DNA of 64,000 nt from Pseudomonas sp. VD-NE ins (lineage in GTDB: Bacteria > Pseudomonadota > Gammaproteobacteria > Pseudomonadales > Pseudomonadaceae). Under the pieces are notes generated by a model, which worked only from the letters and a program-made list of their open reading frames with translations, had not been told where the DNA came from and did not search any database. Of the stretch, positions 25,845 to 36,106 are shown piece by piece. Position 1 is the stretch's first letter; the number at the start of each line of letters is the position of its first letter. The position numbers were made by a program, and so were the translations under genes. The stretch lies in assembly GCF_031882575.1 (NCBI RefSeq), contig NZ_CP134772.1:4892501-4956500 (forward strand), given 5' to 3'.

Positions 25845-28088
25845 TCAAGGGGTACGGTTACGCCGCGTTTCGATGATGTTCGGCAACTGCGAAATCCGCC
25901 CGAGCAACCGCCCCAGCGCATCCAGACCCGGGATCTCGATGGTCAGCGACATCAGCGCGGTGTTGTCCTCTTTGTTCGAGCGGGTGTTGACCGCCAGCAC
26001 GTTGATACGCTCGTTGAGCAGCACCTGCGAGACGTCACGCAGCAGACCGGAGCGGTCGTAGGCACGGATGACGATGTCCACCGGATAGGTGAGCACCGGC
26101 ACCGGGCCCCAGCTGACTTGAATGATCCGCTCCGGCTCACGCCCGCCCAGTTGCAGCACCGAGGCGCAGTCCTGACGGTGAATGCTGACGCCACGGCCCT
26201 GGGTGATGTAACCGACGATCGCATCGCCAGGCAGCGGCTGGCAGCAGCCGGCCATCTGCGTCATCAGGTTGCCGACGCCCTGGATCTGAATGTCGCCACG
26301 CTTGCCCGGCTTGTAACCGGTGGCTTTGCGTGGAATCAGCTCCAGTTGCTCGTTGCCGCGTTCCGGCTCGACCAGTTGCTGCGCGAGGTTGACCAGTTGC
26401 GCCAGACGCAAGTCGCCGGCACCGAGGGCGGCGAACATGTCTTCGGCGGTTTTCATGTTGGCCTTGTCGGCCAGCTTGTCGAAGTCCACCGCGGGCAGGC
26501 CGAGGCGTGTCAGTTCGCGTTCGATCAGGGTTTTACCGGCGGCAACGTTCTGGTCGCGCGCCTGCAGTTTGAACCAGTGAACGATCTTCGCCCGCGCCCG
26601 CGAGGTCGTGACGTAACCAAGGTTGGAGTTAAGCCAGTCGCGGCTCGGCGTGCCGTGCTTGCTGGTGATGATCTCGACCTGCTCACCGGTCTGCAGGCTG
26701 TAGTTGAGCGGCACGATGCGCCCGTTGATCTTCGCGCCACGGCAGTTGTGGCCGATCTCGGTGTGCACGCGGTAAGCGAAGTCCAGCGGCGTCGCGCCTT
26801 TCGGCAAGTCGATGGCGTGACCGTCCGGAGTGAAGATGTACACCCGGTCCGGCTCGATATCGACGCGCAGCTGTTCGGCCAGACCACCGATATCGCCCAG
26901 CTCTTCGTGCCACTCGAGGACCTGACGTAGCCAGGAGATTTTCTCTTCGTAGTGGTTCGAGCCGGATTTGACATCGGTGCCCTTGTAGCGCCAGTGCGCA
27001 CAGACACCGAGCTCGGCCTCTTCGTGCATCGAGTGCGTACGAATCTGCACCTCGAGCACTTTACCCTCAGGGCCGATCACCGCCGTGTGCAGCGAGCGGT
27101 AGCCGTTCTCTTTCGGGTTGGCGATGTAGTCGTCGAACTCTTTCGGGATGTGCCGCCACAAAGTGTGGACGATGCCCAGCGCGGTGTAGCAGTCGCGCAT
27201 TTCCGGCACCAGCACACGTACCGCACGCACGTCGTAGATCTGGCTGAATTCCAGCCCCTTGCGCTGCATTTTGCGCCAGATCGAATAGATGTGTTTGGCC
27301 CGGCCGCTGATGTCGGCATCGACGCCGGTGGCCTGCAATTCATCCTTGAGCTGGGTCATCACATCGGCGATGAAACGCTCACGGTCCAGCCGTCGCTCAT
27401 GGAGCAACTTGGCGATCTGCTTGTATTGATCCGGCTCGAGATAACGGAAGGACAAGTCCTCCAGTTCCCATTTGATATGACCGATGCCGAGGCGGTGCGC
27501 GAGCGGCGCATAGATGTCGAAAACTTCGCGGGCGACGCGGTTACGCTTTTCGTCGTCAGCGGTTTTCACTGCACGAATGGCGCAGGTCCGTTCGGCCAGT
27601 TTGATCAGCGCGACGCGAACGTCGTCGACCATGGCGACGAGCATCTTGCGCAGGTTTTCCACCTGCCCTTGCGTGCCCATGACCATCGACTGACGCGGGC
27701 TGAGACTGGCACTGATGGCGGCCATGCGCTGCACACCGTCGATCAGCTTGGCCACCACCGGACCGAAGCGCTGGCCGATGGCCGCGAGTTCGATCTGGCC
27801 CTCGCGTACGCCGCGATACAGGACCGCCGCGACCAGCGAATCCTGATCGAGCTTGAGGTCGGCGAGAATCTCGGCGATTTCCAGGCCCGTACTGAAACTG
27901 CCGGAGCCTTCGGCCCACAGATTCTTCTTGGCATTGGACTGTTGTTCGGCCTCGCGAGCGAACTCGCAGGCTTCCTTCAAGGCTTCGCGATCCAGTGCCA
28001 GATCGACACTGACCGCGTGATCGAGCCAAGCCTCGAGATTGATACTGCCGTCAGTGTTGATCGGCTGGTGTGCTCTCACCTGTACCAT
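25845..28088 (-). CDS. relA: GTP pyrophosphokinase RelA ((p)ppGpp synthetase I)
   Basis: A 747-residue stringent-response synthetase activated by uncharged tRNA on ribosomes. The N-terminal hydrolase domain is degenerate: VLYRGVREGQ replaces the HD motif, as in monofunctional RelA. The synthetase domain has RAKHIYSIWRKM, YDVRAVRVLV and NGYRSLHTAV. A TGS domain (VYIFTPDGHAIDLPKGATPLDFAYRVH), a zinc-finger-like CC (GCCQPLPGD) and a C-terminal ACT domain (VDIVIRAYDRSGLLRDVSQ) follow. It is linked to rlmD and cysM upstream on the same strand, with 101 bases between relA and rlmD. Confidence 0.97.
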   Translation of the reverse strand: MVQVRAHQPINTDGSINLEAWLDHAVSVDLALDREALKEACEFAREAEQQSNAKKNLWAEGSGSFSTGLEIAEILADLKLDQDSLVAAVLYRGVREGQIELAAIGQRFGPVVAKLIDGVQRMAAISASLSPRQSMVMGTQGQVENLRKMLVAMVDDVRVALIKLAERTCAIRAVKTADDEKRNRVAREVFDIYAPLAHRLGIGHIKWELEDLSFRYLEPDQYKQIAKLLHERRLDRERFIADVMTQLKDELQATGVDADISGRAKHIYSIWRKMQRKGLEFSQIYDVRAVRVLVPEMRDCYTALGIVHTLWRHIPKEFDDYIANPKENGYRSLHTAVIGPEGKVLEVQIRTHSMHEEAELGVCAHWRYKGTDVKSGSNHYEEKISWLRQVLEWHEELGDIGGLAEQLRVDIEPDRVYIFTPDGHAIDLPKGATPLDFAYRVHTEIGHNCRGAKINGRIVPLNYSLQTGEQVEIITSKHGTPSRDWLNSNLGYVTTSRARAKIVHWFKLQARDQNVAAGKTLIERELTRLGLPAVDFDKLADKANMKTAEDMFAALGAGDLRLAQLVNLAQQLVEPERGNEQLELIPRKATGYKPGKRGDIQIQGVGNLMTQMAGCCQPLPGDAIVGYITQGRGVSIHRQDCASVLQLGGREPERIIQVSWGPVPVLTYPVDIVIRAYDRSGLLRDVSQVLLNERINVLAVNTRSNKEDNTALMSLTIEIPGLDALGRLLGRISQLPNIIETRRNRTP

Positions 28089-28189
28089 CTTGCTTTACCT
28101 TCCCTACGACGCAGATTCAATGCGTCAAATCGCTGATCCTTGTTGCCCGTTCGCGCTCGCGGGGCTAAAGCGAGCGCTGTGCGGACAGA

Positions 28190-29566
28190 TCAGACGGATT
28201 CAGACGAGCCATCCTGGCTCGCTTCAAATAACGCCATGGCCTCGACATGTGCCGTCTGAGGAAACATATCGAGAATCCCGGCACGTTTTAACCGGTAGCC
28301 CTGCTTGATCAATTCGACCGTGTCGCGCGCCAGAGTTGCAGGGTTGCACGACACATACACCAACCGTTTGGCACCCAGGGTCGCCAACTTGCGAACCACC
28401 TCGAAAGCACCGTCACGCGGTGGGTCCAAGAGTACCGCAGAAAAGCCGTTTCCGATCCACTGGGCATCGGTCAAAGGCTGGGATAAATCGGCTTGAAAAA
28501 ACTTTGTGTTATGCAAATTGTTACTAGCCGCGTTGGCTTCCGCGCGATCGACCATCGTCTGCACGCCTTCCACCGCAACGACTTCGCGCACGGTTTTGGC
28601 CAGTGGCAAGGCGAAGTTGCCCAAGCCGCAGAACAGATCCAGCACACGCTCGTCGCTGCCGGGTTTCAGCCAGTCCAGCGCTTGCGCGACCATGGCTTCG
28701 TTGACGCCGGCATTGACCTGAATGAAGTCACCCGGTCGGTACGCCAGATCCAGATCCCACTGCTCCAGGCGATAACCCAGCGACTGGGTGGCATCGACCG
28801 GTTGCGGCTCGCCTTCGCCATGCAGCCACAATTGCGCTTCATGGAACTGGCAGAATTCTTTGAGAATCGTCAGGTCCGCTTCGGACAACGGCGCCATATG
28901 CCGCAGCAACACCGCCAGAGACGAGCCGCTGAACAACTCGACATGCCCCAGCGCCTGCGGTTTGCTCAAACGACGGAGCATCTCCGGCAAACGGGTCATG
29001 ATCGGTTGCAAGGGCTGTACCAGCACCGGGCATTCGCTGATGGCGACAATGTCCTGGCTGCCAGCGGCACGGAAACCCACTTCGAGTTTCTTCGCTTTCA
29101 TGTCCCAGCGCACGGCGATGCGGGCGCGACGGCGATAGCCGAATTCGGGACCGGTCAGCGGCGCTGCCCACTCTTCAGGTTCGACACCGGCGACACGCGA
29201 CAATTGCTCGGCGAGCATGCGCTGTTTCAGGGCAAGCTGTTCGCCGTGGGGCAAATGCTGGACGCTGCAACCGCCGCAACGGCCGGCGTGCTGACACGGT
29301 GCCGGGCGACGCAATTCGCTGGCCTTGAACACGCGCTCGGTGCGCGCTTCGACCACTTTGCCGTGAGCGCCAAGCACCCGCGCTTCGACCTCTTCACCGG
29401 CGAGGGCGCCGAGGACGAACCAGGTTTTGCCTTCGAAAAAAGCGATACCGCGACCGTCATTGGCCAGGCGTTCGATGCTCAAACGCTGCTTTTTGCCGGT
29501 CGGGATTTGCACGGCCTTGCTGCCGCCGGTGGGCTGGAAGCGCAGGCCTCTCTCGTGCTTGGCCAT
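28190..29566 (-). CDS. rlmD: 23S rRNA (uracil-1939-C5)-methyltransferase
   Basis: A 458-residue SAM-dependent rRNA methyltransferase. The N-terminal TRAM domain ([20 protein letters not shown]) precedes an Fe-S cluster motif ([14 protein letters not shown], with a later Cys in SECPVL). The Rossmann part has [16 protein letters not shown], the DPPR motif (LLDPPRDGA) and the catalytic cysteine in [12 protein letters not shown]. The start ATG overlaps the cysM stop by one base (TGATG). A cysM-rlmD-relA cluster is standard in Pseudomonas. Confidence 0.96.
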   Translation of the reverse strand: MAKHERGLRFQPTGGSKAVQIPTGKKQRLSIERLANDGRGIAFFEGKTWFVLGALAGEEVEARVLGAHGKVVEARTERVFKASELRRPAPCQHAGRCGGCSVQHLPHGEQLALKQRMLAEQLSRVAGVEPEEWAAPLTGPEFGYRRRARIAVRWDMKAKKLEVGFRAAGSQDIVAISECPVLVQPLQPIMTRLPEMLRRLSKPQALGHVELFSGSSLAVLLRHMAPLSEADLTILKEFCQFHEAQLWLHGEGEPQPVDATQSLGYRLEQWDLDLAYRPGDFIQVNAGVNEAMVAQALDWLKPGSDERVLDLFCGLGNFALPLAKTVREVVAVEGVQTMVDRAEANAASNNLHNTKFFQADLSQPLTDAQWIGNGFSAVLLDPPRDGAFEVVRKLATLGAKRLVYVSCNPATLARDTVELIKQGYRLKRAGILDMFPQTAHVEAMALFEASQDGSSESV

Positions 29567-30468
29567 CAGTTGGGCGCGTCGAAAATGCCGGTCGACAGGT
29601 AACGGTCGCCACGGTCGCAGATGATCGCGACGATCACCGCGTTTTCAACTTCTTTGGACAGGCGCAGCATCGCTGCCACCGCACCACCCGAGGACACGCC
29701 GCAGAAGATACCTTCTTCGCGGGCCAGACGACGGGTCACGTCCTCGGCTTCGCTTTGCGCCATGTCGACGATGCGATCAACGCGATCAGCCTGATAGATC
29801 TTCGGCAGGTATTCCTGCGGCCAGCGGCGAATACCGGGAATGGCCGAGCCTTCCATCGGTTGCAGACCGACGATCTGCACCTTGTCGCTCTGCTCTTTCA
29901 AGTAGCGCGACACGCCCATGATGGTGCCGGTGGTGCCCATCGAACTGACGAAATGGGTGATGGTGCCCTGGGTCTGACGCCAGATTTCCGGACCGGTGGT
30001 GGTGTAGTGCGCCTCAGGATTGTCGCCATTGGCGAACTGATCGAGCACCTTGCCACGGCCTTCGGCCTCCATGCGCTGCGCAAGATCGCGGGCGCCTTCC
30101 ATGCCCTCTTCCTGGCTGACCAGAATCAGCTCGGCACCGTACGCGGTCATCGCCGCTTTACGTTCGGCGCTGGAGTTGTCGGGCATGATCAGGATCATCT
30201 TGTAACCCTTGATCGCAGCGGCCATGGCCAGCGCGATCCCGGTGTTGCCCGAGGTCGCTTCGATCAGCGTATCGCCGGCCTGGATCTGCCCGCGCAACTC
30301 GGCGCGAGTGATCATCGACAACGCCGGACGGTCCTTGACCGAACCCGCCGGGTTATTCCCTTCGAGCTTGAGCAATAGGGTGTTGCTGGTAGCGCCGGGC
30401 AGGCGCTGCAAACGCACCAGCGGCGTGTTGCCGACGCAATCGGCGATGGTTGGGTACTGCAGGGTCAT
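29566..30468 (-). CDS. cysM: Cysteine synthase B
   Basis: A 300-residue PLP enzyme making cysteine from O-acetylserine and sulfide or thiosulfate. The PLP lysine is in [12 protein letters not shown]. The substrate loop is [13 protein letters not shown], the phosphate-binding loop [11 protein letters not shown], and the C-terminal [15 protein letters not shown] closes the site. CysM identity over CysK rests on length and on [13 protein letters not shown] 30468 is chosen; residues before it do not belong to the fold. It overlaps rlmD. Confidence 0.95.
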   Translation of the reverse strand: MTLQYPTIADCVGNTPLVRLQRLPGATSNTLLLKLEGNNPAGSVKDRPALSMITRAELRGQIQAGDTLIEATSGNTGIALAMAAAIKGYKMILIMPDNSSAERKAAMTAYGAELILVSQEEGMEGARDLAQRMEAEGRGKVLDQFANGDNPEAHYTTTGPEIWRQTQGTITHFVSSMGTTGTIMGVSRYLKEQSDKVQIVGLQPMEGSAIPGIRRWPQEYLPKIYQADRVDRIVDMAQSEAEDVTRRLAREEGIFCGVSSGGAVAAMLRLSKEVENAVIVAIICDRGDRYLSTGIFDAPN

Positions 30469-30558
30469 GGCGTATTCGCAATCCAGACGTGCGGGGGCGC
30501 CTATCATACCGGCAAACCCGCGCAGGCCATATCACGCAAAGTGCGGTGCTTATGGTTT

Positions 30559-30952
30559 ATGGGAATAAGCAGCAATAGTCTCACCACTGGTGAGACTTTT
30601 ACGTCGGGTCATCTTTGTTTGCGGCGATGCGAATGGCCTCATCGCTGGCAAGCCAGCTCCCACAGTGGTTAGTGTTGCGCCATCAATTATGTCAGCAGTG
30701 CTGACACTCTCTTGTCCTGTTCCACTATCTGGGGGTGAAACATATTCCCTGTGGGATGGGAGTAAGCAATAAAAGTCGCACCAGTGGTGCGACTTTTACG
30801 TCGGGTCATCTTTGTTTGCGGCGATGCGAATGGCCTCATCGCTGGCAAGCCAGCTCCCACAGTGACCCGTGTTGCTCTATTAATAGTGTCAGCAGTGCTG
30901 ACACTGTCTTGTATTGCTCAAACAATCTGCGGGTGAAACACATTCCCTGTGG
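30559..30952. repeat. 197-bp tandem duplication with conserved hairpins
   Basis: Two copies (about 30559-30755 and 30756-30952) are offset by exactly 197 bp. Each has a hairpin ending in TTTT (GTCTCACCA-C-TGGTGAGAC at 30578; GTCGCACCA-G-TGGTGCGAC at 30775). A near-identical block of about 70 bp with a family B REP follows, and then a hairpin TGTCAGCA-G-TGCTGACA (30690 and 30887). The first hairpin differs at one base pair (T-A versus G-C), both sides changed. The linkers have diverged much more. This fills the 449-base gap between cysM and the pirS-like gene; I see no gene in it. Confidence 0.85.
30637..30664. repeat. Single REP, family B, in duplication copy 1
   Basis: CCTCATCGCTGGCAAGCCAG followed by CTCCCACA. 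It has no inverted partner in copy 1; the would-be partner at 30747 is reduced to CCCTGTGGGA. A second copy lies at 30834-30861. Confidence 0.8.
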
Positions 30953-30972
30953 GAGCTGGCTTGCCAGCGATA
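30834..30972. repeat. REPIN, family B, overlapping the pirS-like 3' end
   Basis: The left REP (30834-30861, CCTCATCGCTGGCAAGCCAG) and right REP (30949-30972, TGTGGGAGCTGGCTTGCCAG) face outward around the palindrome at 30887-30903. The right REP lies inside the reading frame of the kinase gene. Confidence 0.8.
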
Positions 30973-32342
30973 GCGTCAGTCGGCGCAACACCGTCATCCG
31001 CCAGCAACCGCAAATTCAGCCGCAACCCCGCCCTGCCATTCTCCGCCCAAATCCTTCCGCCCTGACGCTGCACGGCATTGCGCGCGATGCTCAGCCCCAA
31101 GCCAAAACCGCCGTCCCCAGGGCGCGAGCCATCGAGGCGGGTGAACGGTGAGAAGATCCGTTCCAGATCCCCTTCCGCCACCCCGCCGCCCTGATCTTCC
31201 AGCCACAGGTGCCAGTAATCACACTCGCGCCGTCCATCAAGACGCACGATCCCACCCGCCGGCGAATGCCGAATCGCGTTGCGCAAAATGTTCTCCAGCG
31301 CCTGCGCCAGCGTATTCAGGTTGCCGCGCACCCAGCATGAGGACTCGACCGAACACTGCAATTGCAGACTCGGCCAGCCGCTTTCATAACAGGCATTGTC
31401 GGTGAGCATTTCCCACAGGGCCTGGATCTGAATCGCCTCGTCGGGCAATGGCGAGCGCTCGGTATCGAGCCAAGCCAGTTGCAGGGTGTCTTCGACCAAG
31501 CGTTGCATGCCGTCGACTTCGCGACCGATACGTTCGCGTAGCTGCACCAAGTCTTGCTCGCTTTCACTGGCCACGCGCAATCGGCTCAACGGCGTACGCA
31601 ACTCGTGGGACAAATCACGGAGCAATTGCTGTTGCAGGGCGACGGTCGATTGCAGACGCTCGGACATGGAGTCGAACGCCCGCGCCAGCTCGCCGAGTTC
31701 ATCCGGGCGCTGGGTGATGCCGCTCGACAACCGCACATTCAATTGATCGGCGCGCCAGGCGTTGGCCTGTTCACGCAGGTTGTTCAGCGGCACCACCAGC
31801 AACCGATACAGGCCGACGCACAGCAATAAAGTGAACAGACCAGGAATCACGCCGTTGGTGATGACGCGCCAGAACAGCCGATATTTACCCGGCAGAAATC
31901 GCTCGGGCAATTCGATCACCAGACTGCCGGCGGCGGGCTCTTGAGGGAATGGAATACGTAACCACGGCCGGCCTTTCTTGTGGATCGGCCAGTCGAGACC
32001 GCGCAAGAAGGTCAAGTGCTGGATTTCCTGTTCATTCAGCGGATCACTGCTCAACGACTGCAAATTGCCGCCGATGACGCCAACCCAACTGGCTTCGCGC
32101 AATTCCATGCTCTGCAACCAGTCATCGACCCCGCTGCGGCCGCCGTGCTGCCACGCCTGTTCCGCTTGCGCGGCGTAACGCGTCAGGGTGCCCCGCGCTT
32201 CGTCGGAGAGGAACTGGTTGCGCTCCTCCATATAACGGCCCCACGACCAGCTCAGCCAGATCATCAGCAGACAAAATGCGACCAGCAGAAACGCCAGTTT
32301 CCAGAACAGTGAATGCCGCCCCGGCAGTTCAGAGCGTTTCAT
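30918..32342 (-). CDS. pirS: Sensor histidine kinase, PirS-like
   Basis: A 474-residue inner-membrane kinase: TM1 near 15-34, periplasmic domain about 35-160, TM2 near 165-185, HAMP, then HisKA with LRDLSHELRTPLSRLRV. The ATPase has LENILRNAIRHSP, EDQGGGVAEG and GFGLGLSIA. P. aeruginosa places pirS/pirR between gacS and cysM, as here, where they control the ferric-enterobactin receptor gene pirA. No pirA is present. The last ~20 residues (DAIAGKPAPTGNVFHPQIV) are encoded by a REP and the flanking duplication. They follow the normal end of the ATPase domain (LRLNLRLLADDG), so they look like a tail added by repeat spread. Confidence 0.85.
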   Translation of the reverse strand: MKRSELPGRHSLFWKLAFLLVAFCLLMIWLSWSWGRYMEERNQFLSDEARGTLTRYAAQAEQAWQHGGRSGVDDWLQSMELREASWVGVIGGNLQSLSSDPLNEQEIQHLTFLRGLDWPIHKKGRPWLRIPFPQEPAAGSLVIELPERFLPGKYRLFWRVITNGVIPGLFTLLLCVGLYRLLVVPLNNLREQANAWRADQLNVRLSSGITQRPDELGELARAFDSMSERLQSTVALQQQLLRDLSHELRTPLSRLRVASESEQDLVQLRERIGREVDGMQRLVEDTLQLAWLDTERSPLPDEAIQIQALWEMLTDNACYESGWPSLQLQCSVESSCWVRGNLNTLAQALENILRNAIRHSPAGGIVRLDGRRECDYWHLWLEDQGGGVAEGDLERIFSPFTRLDGSRPGDGGFGLGLSIARNAVQRQGGRIWAENGRAGLRLNLRLLADDGVAPTDAIAGKPAPTGNVFHPQIV

Positions 32343-33051
32343 CAGCGGCGCTCAACACGTAACCCTTGCCCCACACGGTGCGCACTTCACGCTCGGTGTA
32401 ACCGATGGCTTTCAGTTTGCGACGGATCTGGCTGATGTGCATGTCGAGGCTGCGGTCGTGGGCCGCGTAGCCGCGTTGCAAAACGTGCTGATAAAGGAAG
32501 GCTTTGCTCAGTACTTCCTCGTCATTGCGATTGAGGGTTTCGAGCAAACGGAACTCGCTGCGGGTCAGCCCGGCGGCTTGCTCGCGGAAAAACACATCGC
32601 ACCGTTCATCGTCGAACCGCAGCGTGCCGGCCACCACTGGCGCCGCCAGCAACGCCGGGCGCCGATCCAGCGCGACCCGGCGCAAAATCGCTTCGATGCG
32701 CACATGCAACTCGGCCATGCTGAACGGTTTGGGCAAATAATCGTCGGCGCCCAGACGAAAACCACTGATGCGATCCGCCTCAGCGCCGAGGGCCGACATC
32801 AGCAACACCGGCGTCGAATGGCTCTGGCGCAATTGCGTCAACACATTCAAGCCGTCCATGCCCGGCAACAGAATATCCATCAGCACCACGTCGAACGGTT
32901 GGCGCGTGGCGATGCTCAGGCCTTCCTGGCCGTTCTGGCACCAGGTCACCTGAAAGCCGCTGCGGCCCAGATGTTCATGAACATAGGCACCGAGCACCGG
33001 ATCGTCTTCGATGGAGAGAATGCGTGGCTGGCCAGCGGAAACAGGAGTCAT
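32329..33051 (-). CDS. pirR: OmpR-family response regulator, PirR-like
   Basis: A 240-residue regulator: receiver with ILSIEDDPV, phosphoacceptor Asp in VVLMDILLPGMDG, Lys in YLPKPF; winged helix ending VRTVWGKGYVLS. Its 3' end overlaps the kinase gene by 14 bases, so they are one unit. ATG 33051 has CAGGAG upstream and is preferred to a TTG at 33063. It diverges from gacS with a 219-base gap that must hold both promoters. The symbol is based on synteny with P. aeruginosa. Confidence 0.85.
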   Translation of the reverse strand: MTPVSAGQPRILSIEDDPVLGAYVHEHLGRSGFQVTWCQNGQEGLSIATRQPFDVVLMDILLPGMDGLNVLTQLRQSHSTPVLLMSALGAEADRISGFRLGADDYLPKPFSMAELHVRIEAILRRVALDRRPALLAAPVVAGTLRFDDERCDVFFREQAAGLTRSEFRLLETLNRNDEEVLSKAFLYQHVLQRGYAAHDRSLDMHISQIRRKLKAIGYTEREVRTVWGKGYVLSAADETL

Positions 33052-33270
33052 GAGTATCTGCAAGTAATTCTCAGTTGAGAGTGATTATTCAAGATTGCCG
33101 GAGATCGGGCAACTCAAGGTTGGCCCAACCGACAAATGAACACCGCCACCCTGCCCTAACACGAGTGCATTTTTCCGAAGATTGCCCGCGAGCAAATCGC
33201 TACACTGCGCCCATGCCGCGTGCCGGATGCACGCATGAGTCAACAGATCAGCGGGATGCAGGAGATAGGC

Positions 33271-36024
33271 GTGCTCAAGAAACTGGGAATCAAAGGTCGC
33301 GTGTTGTTGCTGACCTTGTTGCCGACCAGCCTGATGGCACTGGTGCTCGGTGGTTATTTCACCTGGACGCAGCAGTCCGACTTGCAGAGCCAATTGATGC
33401 AGCGCGGCGAAATGATCGCCGAGCAACTGGCGCCGCTGGTGGCACCTGCCATGGGCCACGGCAACAGCGAGTTGCTGGAGCGCATCGCCACTCAGTCCCT
33501 TGAACAACCGGACGTGCGCGCGGTGACCTTCCTTGCCCCGGATCGCTCGCCGCTGGCGCATGCTGGCCCGACCATGCTCAATCAGCCGCCGAGCGGCGAC
33601 AGCGCGCATTTGCAACGGCGCAGCGGCAATGACGCGACGCGTTACCTGATGCCAGTGTTCGGCAAACATCGCAATCTCGCCGGCGAACTGATCCCGCAAG
33701 AATCCGACCGACTGCTCGGCTGGGTCGAATTGGAGCTGTCGCACAACGGCATGCTGCTGCGCGGTTATCGCAGCCTGTTTGCCAGTCTGTTGCTGATTGT
33801 CGCCGGCCTGGCGGGCGCGGCACTGCTGGCGTTGCGCATGGGCCGCACCATCAACCGTCCGCTGAGCCAGATCAAACAAGCCGTCGCACAACTCAAGGAC
33901 GGCCACCTGGAAACGCGTTTGCCGCCGCTCGGCAGTCAGGAGCTGGACGAACTGGCCTCAGGCATCAACCGCATGGCCGGCACCCTGCAGAACGCCCGCG
34001 AAGAACTGCAACACAGTGTCGATCAGGCCACCGAAGACGTGCGCCAGAACCTGGAAACCATCGAGATCCAGAACATCGAACTGGATCTGGCGCGCAAAGA
34101 AGCGCTGGAGGCCAGCCGGATCAAATCCGAATTCCTCGCCAACATGAGCCACGAAATCCGCACGCCGCTCAACGGCATTCTAGGTTTCACGCATTTGTTG
34201 CAGAAAAGCGAACTGACCCCGCGCCAGCTCGATTATCTGGGCACCATCGAAAAATCCGCCGACAGCCTGCTGGGGATCATCAACGAGATCCTCGACTTCT
34301 CGAAAATCGAGGCCGGCAAACTGGTGCTCGACCATATTCCGTTCAACCTGCGCGACCTGTTGCAGGACACCCTGACCATCCTCGCCCCCGCCGCGCACGC
34401 CAAGCAGCTGGAACTGGTCAGTCTGGTCTATCGCGACACGCCGCTGTCGCTGGTCGGTGACCCGCTGCGTCTGAAGCAGATCCTCACCAACCTGGTCAGC
34501 AACGCCATCAAGTTCACCCGCGAAGGCACCATCGTCGCCCGGGCGATGCTTGAAGATGAACACGAAGACAGCGTGCAACTGCGCATCAGCATTCAGGACA
34601 CCGGCATCGGCCTGTCGAATCAGGACGTGCGCGCGTTGTTCCAGGCGTTCAGTCAGGCCGACAACTCGCTGTCGCGGCAACCGGGCGGCACGGGTCTGGG
34701 GCTGGTGATTTCCAAGCGCCTGATCGAACAGATGGGCGGCGAAATCGGCGTTGACAGCACACCGGGCGAAGGCTCGGAATTCTGGATCAGCCTGAGCCTG
34801 CCCAAGACCCGCGACGACGCCGAAGACTTGCCGGCCGCGCCGTTGCTCGGGCGCCGCGTCGCGGTGCTGGAAAATCACGAACTGGCGCGTCAGGCCTTGC
34901 AGCACCAACTGGAAGACTGTGGCCTCGATGTCACCCCGTTCAATACCCTCGAAACCTTGACCAACGGCGTCACCGGCGCGCACCAGACTGATCAGGCGAT
35001 TGATCTGGCGGTCATCGGCATCACCAGCAACGACATGCTGCCCGAGCGATTGAACCAGCACATCTGGGACCTCGAACACCTCGGCTGCAAAGTGCTGGTG
35101 CTATGCCCGACCACCGAGCAGACGCTGTTCCATTTGTCGGTGCCGAACCCGCACAGCCAACTGCAAGCGAAACCAGCCTGCACGCGCAAATTGCGCCGCG
35201 CCCTGGCCGATCTGGTCAATCCGCGCCAGCCCCGCAATGAGCCGGGCGAACCACTGTCGAGCCGCGCGCCGAAAGTACTCTGTGTCGACGACAACCCGGC
35301 CAACCTGCTGCTGGTGCAAACCCTGCTCGAAGACATGGGCGCCAAGGTGCTCGCGGTGGAAAGCGGCTACGCGGCGGTCAAAGCCGTACAGAGCGAGTCC
35401 TTCGATCTGGTGCTGATGGACGTGCAGATGCCGGGCATGGACGGCCGTCAGAGCACTGAAACCATTCGCCAGTGGGAAAGCGAACGGCACTGCACGCCGC
35501 TGCCAATCGTCGCCCTCACCGCCCACGCTATGGCCAATGAAAAACGCGCGCTGCTGCAAAGTGGCATGGACGACTACCTGACCAAACCGATCAGCGAGCG
35601 GCAACTGGCGCAAGTGGTGCTGAAATGGACCGGCCTGGCCTTGCGCAATCAAGGGCCGGAGCGGACCAGCGAAAATTCCGCTGGCAACAATGAACTGCCG
35701 GTGCTCGATCACGAGGAAGGTTTGCGCCTGGCCGCCGGCAAGGCTGATCTCGCTGCGGACATGCTGGCCATGCTGCTCGCCTCACTGGAAGCCGACCGCG
35801 AAGCCATCCGCGCGGCGTGCGAAAACCGCGACCAGAACGCATTGATCGAACGCGTCCATCGTCTGCACGGTGCCACCCGTTATTGCGGCGTACCGCAATT
35901 GCGCGCGGCCTGTCAGCGCAGCGAAACCCTGCTCAAGCAGGACGACCCGAAGGCCGTGGCAGCGCTGGAAGAACTGGAGCGCGCGATCAATCGGCTCGCG
36001 GCGCAAGCGAAGATCAGCGCCTGA
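33271..36024 (+). CDS. gacS: Hybrid sensor kinase GacS
   Basis: A 917-residue tripartite kinase heading the Gac/Rsm cascade, which controls secondary metabolism, biofilm and exoproducts through GacA and small RNAs. TM1 is near 11-31, periplasmic loop to about 165, TM2 168-190, HAMP, HisKA with His294 ([11 protein letters not shown]), ATPase with VSNAIKFT and GGTGLGL, receiver with Asp in [12 protein letters not shown], and C-terminal Hpt with His863 ([13 protein letters not shown]). GTG 33271 with AGGAGA gives the known 917-residue length; ATG 33220 would add 17 atypical residues. The frame is intact, so the strain is probably Gac-positive. Confidence 0.97.
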   Translation: MLKKLGIKGRVLLLTLLPTSLMALVLGGYFTWTQQSDLQSQLMQRGEMIAEQLAPLVAPAMGHGNSELLERIATQSLEQPDVRAVTFLAPDRSPLAHAGPTMLNQPPSGDSAHLQRRSGNDATRYLMPVFGKHRNLAGELIPQESDRLLGWVELELSHNGMLLRGYRSLFASLLLIVAGLAGAALLALRMGRTINRPLSQIKQAVAQLKDGHLETRLPPLGSQELDELASGINRMAGTLQNAREELQHSVDQATEDVRQNLETIEIQNIELDLARKEALEASRIKSEFLANMSHEIRTPLNGILGFTHLLQKSELTPRQLDYLGTIEKSADSLLGIINEILDFSKIEAGKLVLDHIPFNLRDLLQDTLTILAPAAHAKQLELVSLVYRDTPLSLVGDPLRLKQILTNLVSNAIKFTREGTIVARAMLEDEHEDSVQLRISIQDTGIGLSNQDVRALFQAFSQADNSLSRQPGGTGLGLVISKRLIEQMGGEIGVDSTPGEGSEFWISLSLPKTRDDAEDLPAAPLLGRRVAVLENHELARQALQHQLEDCGLDVTPFNTLETLTNGVTGAHQTDQAIDLAVIGITSNDMLPERLNQHIWDLEHLGCKVLVLCPTTEQTLFHLSVPNPHSQLQAKPACTRKLRRALADLVNPRQPRNEPGEPLSSRAPKVLCVDDNPANLLLVQTLLEDMGAKVLAVESGYAAVKAVQSESFDLVLMDVQMPGMDGRQSTETIRQWESERHCTPLPIVALTAHAMANEKRALLQSGMDDYLTKPISERQLAQVVLKWTGLALRNQGPERTSENSAGNNELPVLDHEEGLRLAAGKADLAADMLAMLLASLEADREAIRAACENRDQNALIERVHRLHGATRYCGVPQLRAACQRSETLLKQDDPKAVAALEELERAINRLAAQAKISA

Positions 36025-36106
36025 TCCACGGCAATGCCGGCCAACACCGGCAGCGCTAAAGTGGGTTCGGGTGATTCAATCCGTGTCGATGCTCCAGGAG
36101 GATTTC

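Noticed and set aside
26952..28136. A 394-codon open frame opposite relA
   Set aside because: Antisense shadow of conserved RelA domains.
30559..30952. CRISPR-like array from repeated units
   Set aside because: Only two long units with internal REP and hairpins; no short direct repeats with unique spacers and no cas genes.
33220..33270. ATG 33220 as the gacS start
   Set aside because: It would add 17 atypical residues. GTG 33271 has AGGAGA at correct spacing and gives the known protein length.
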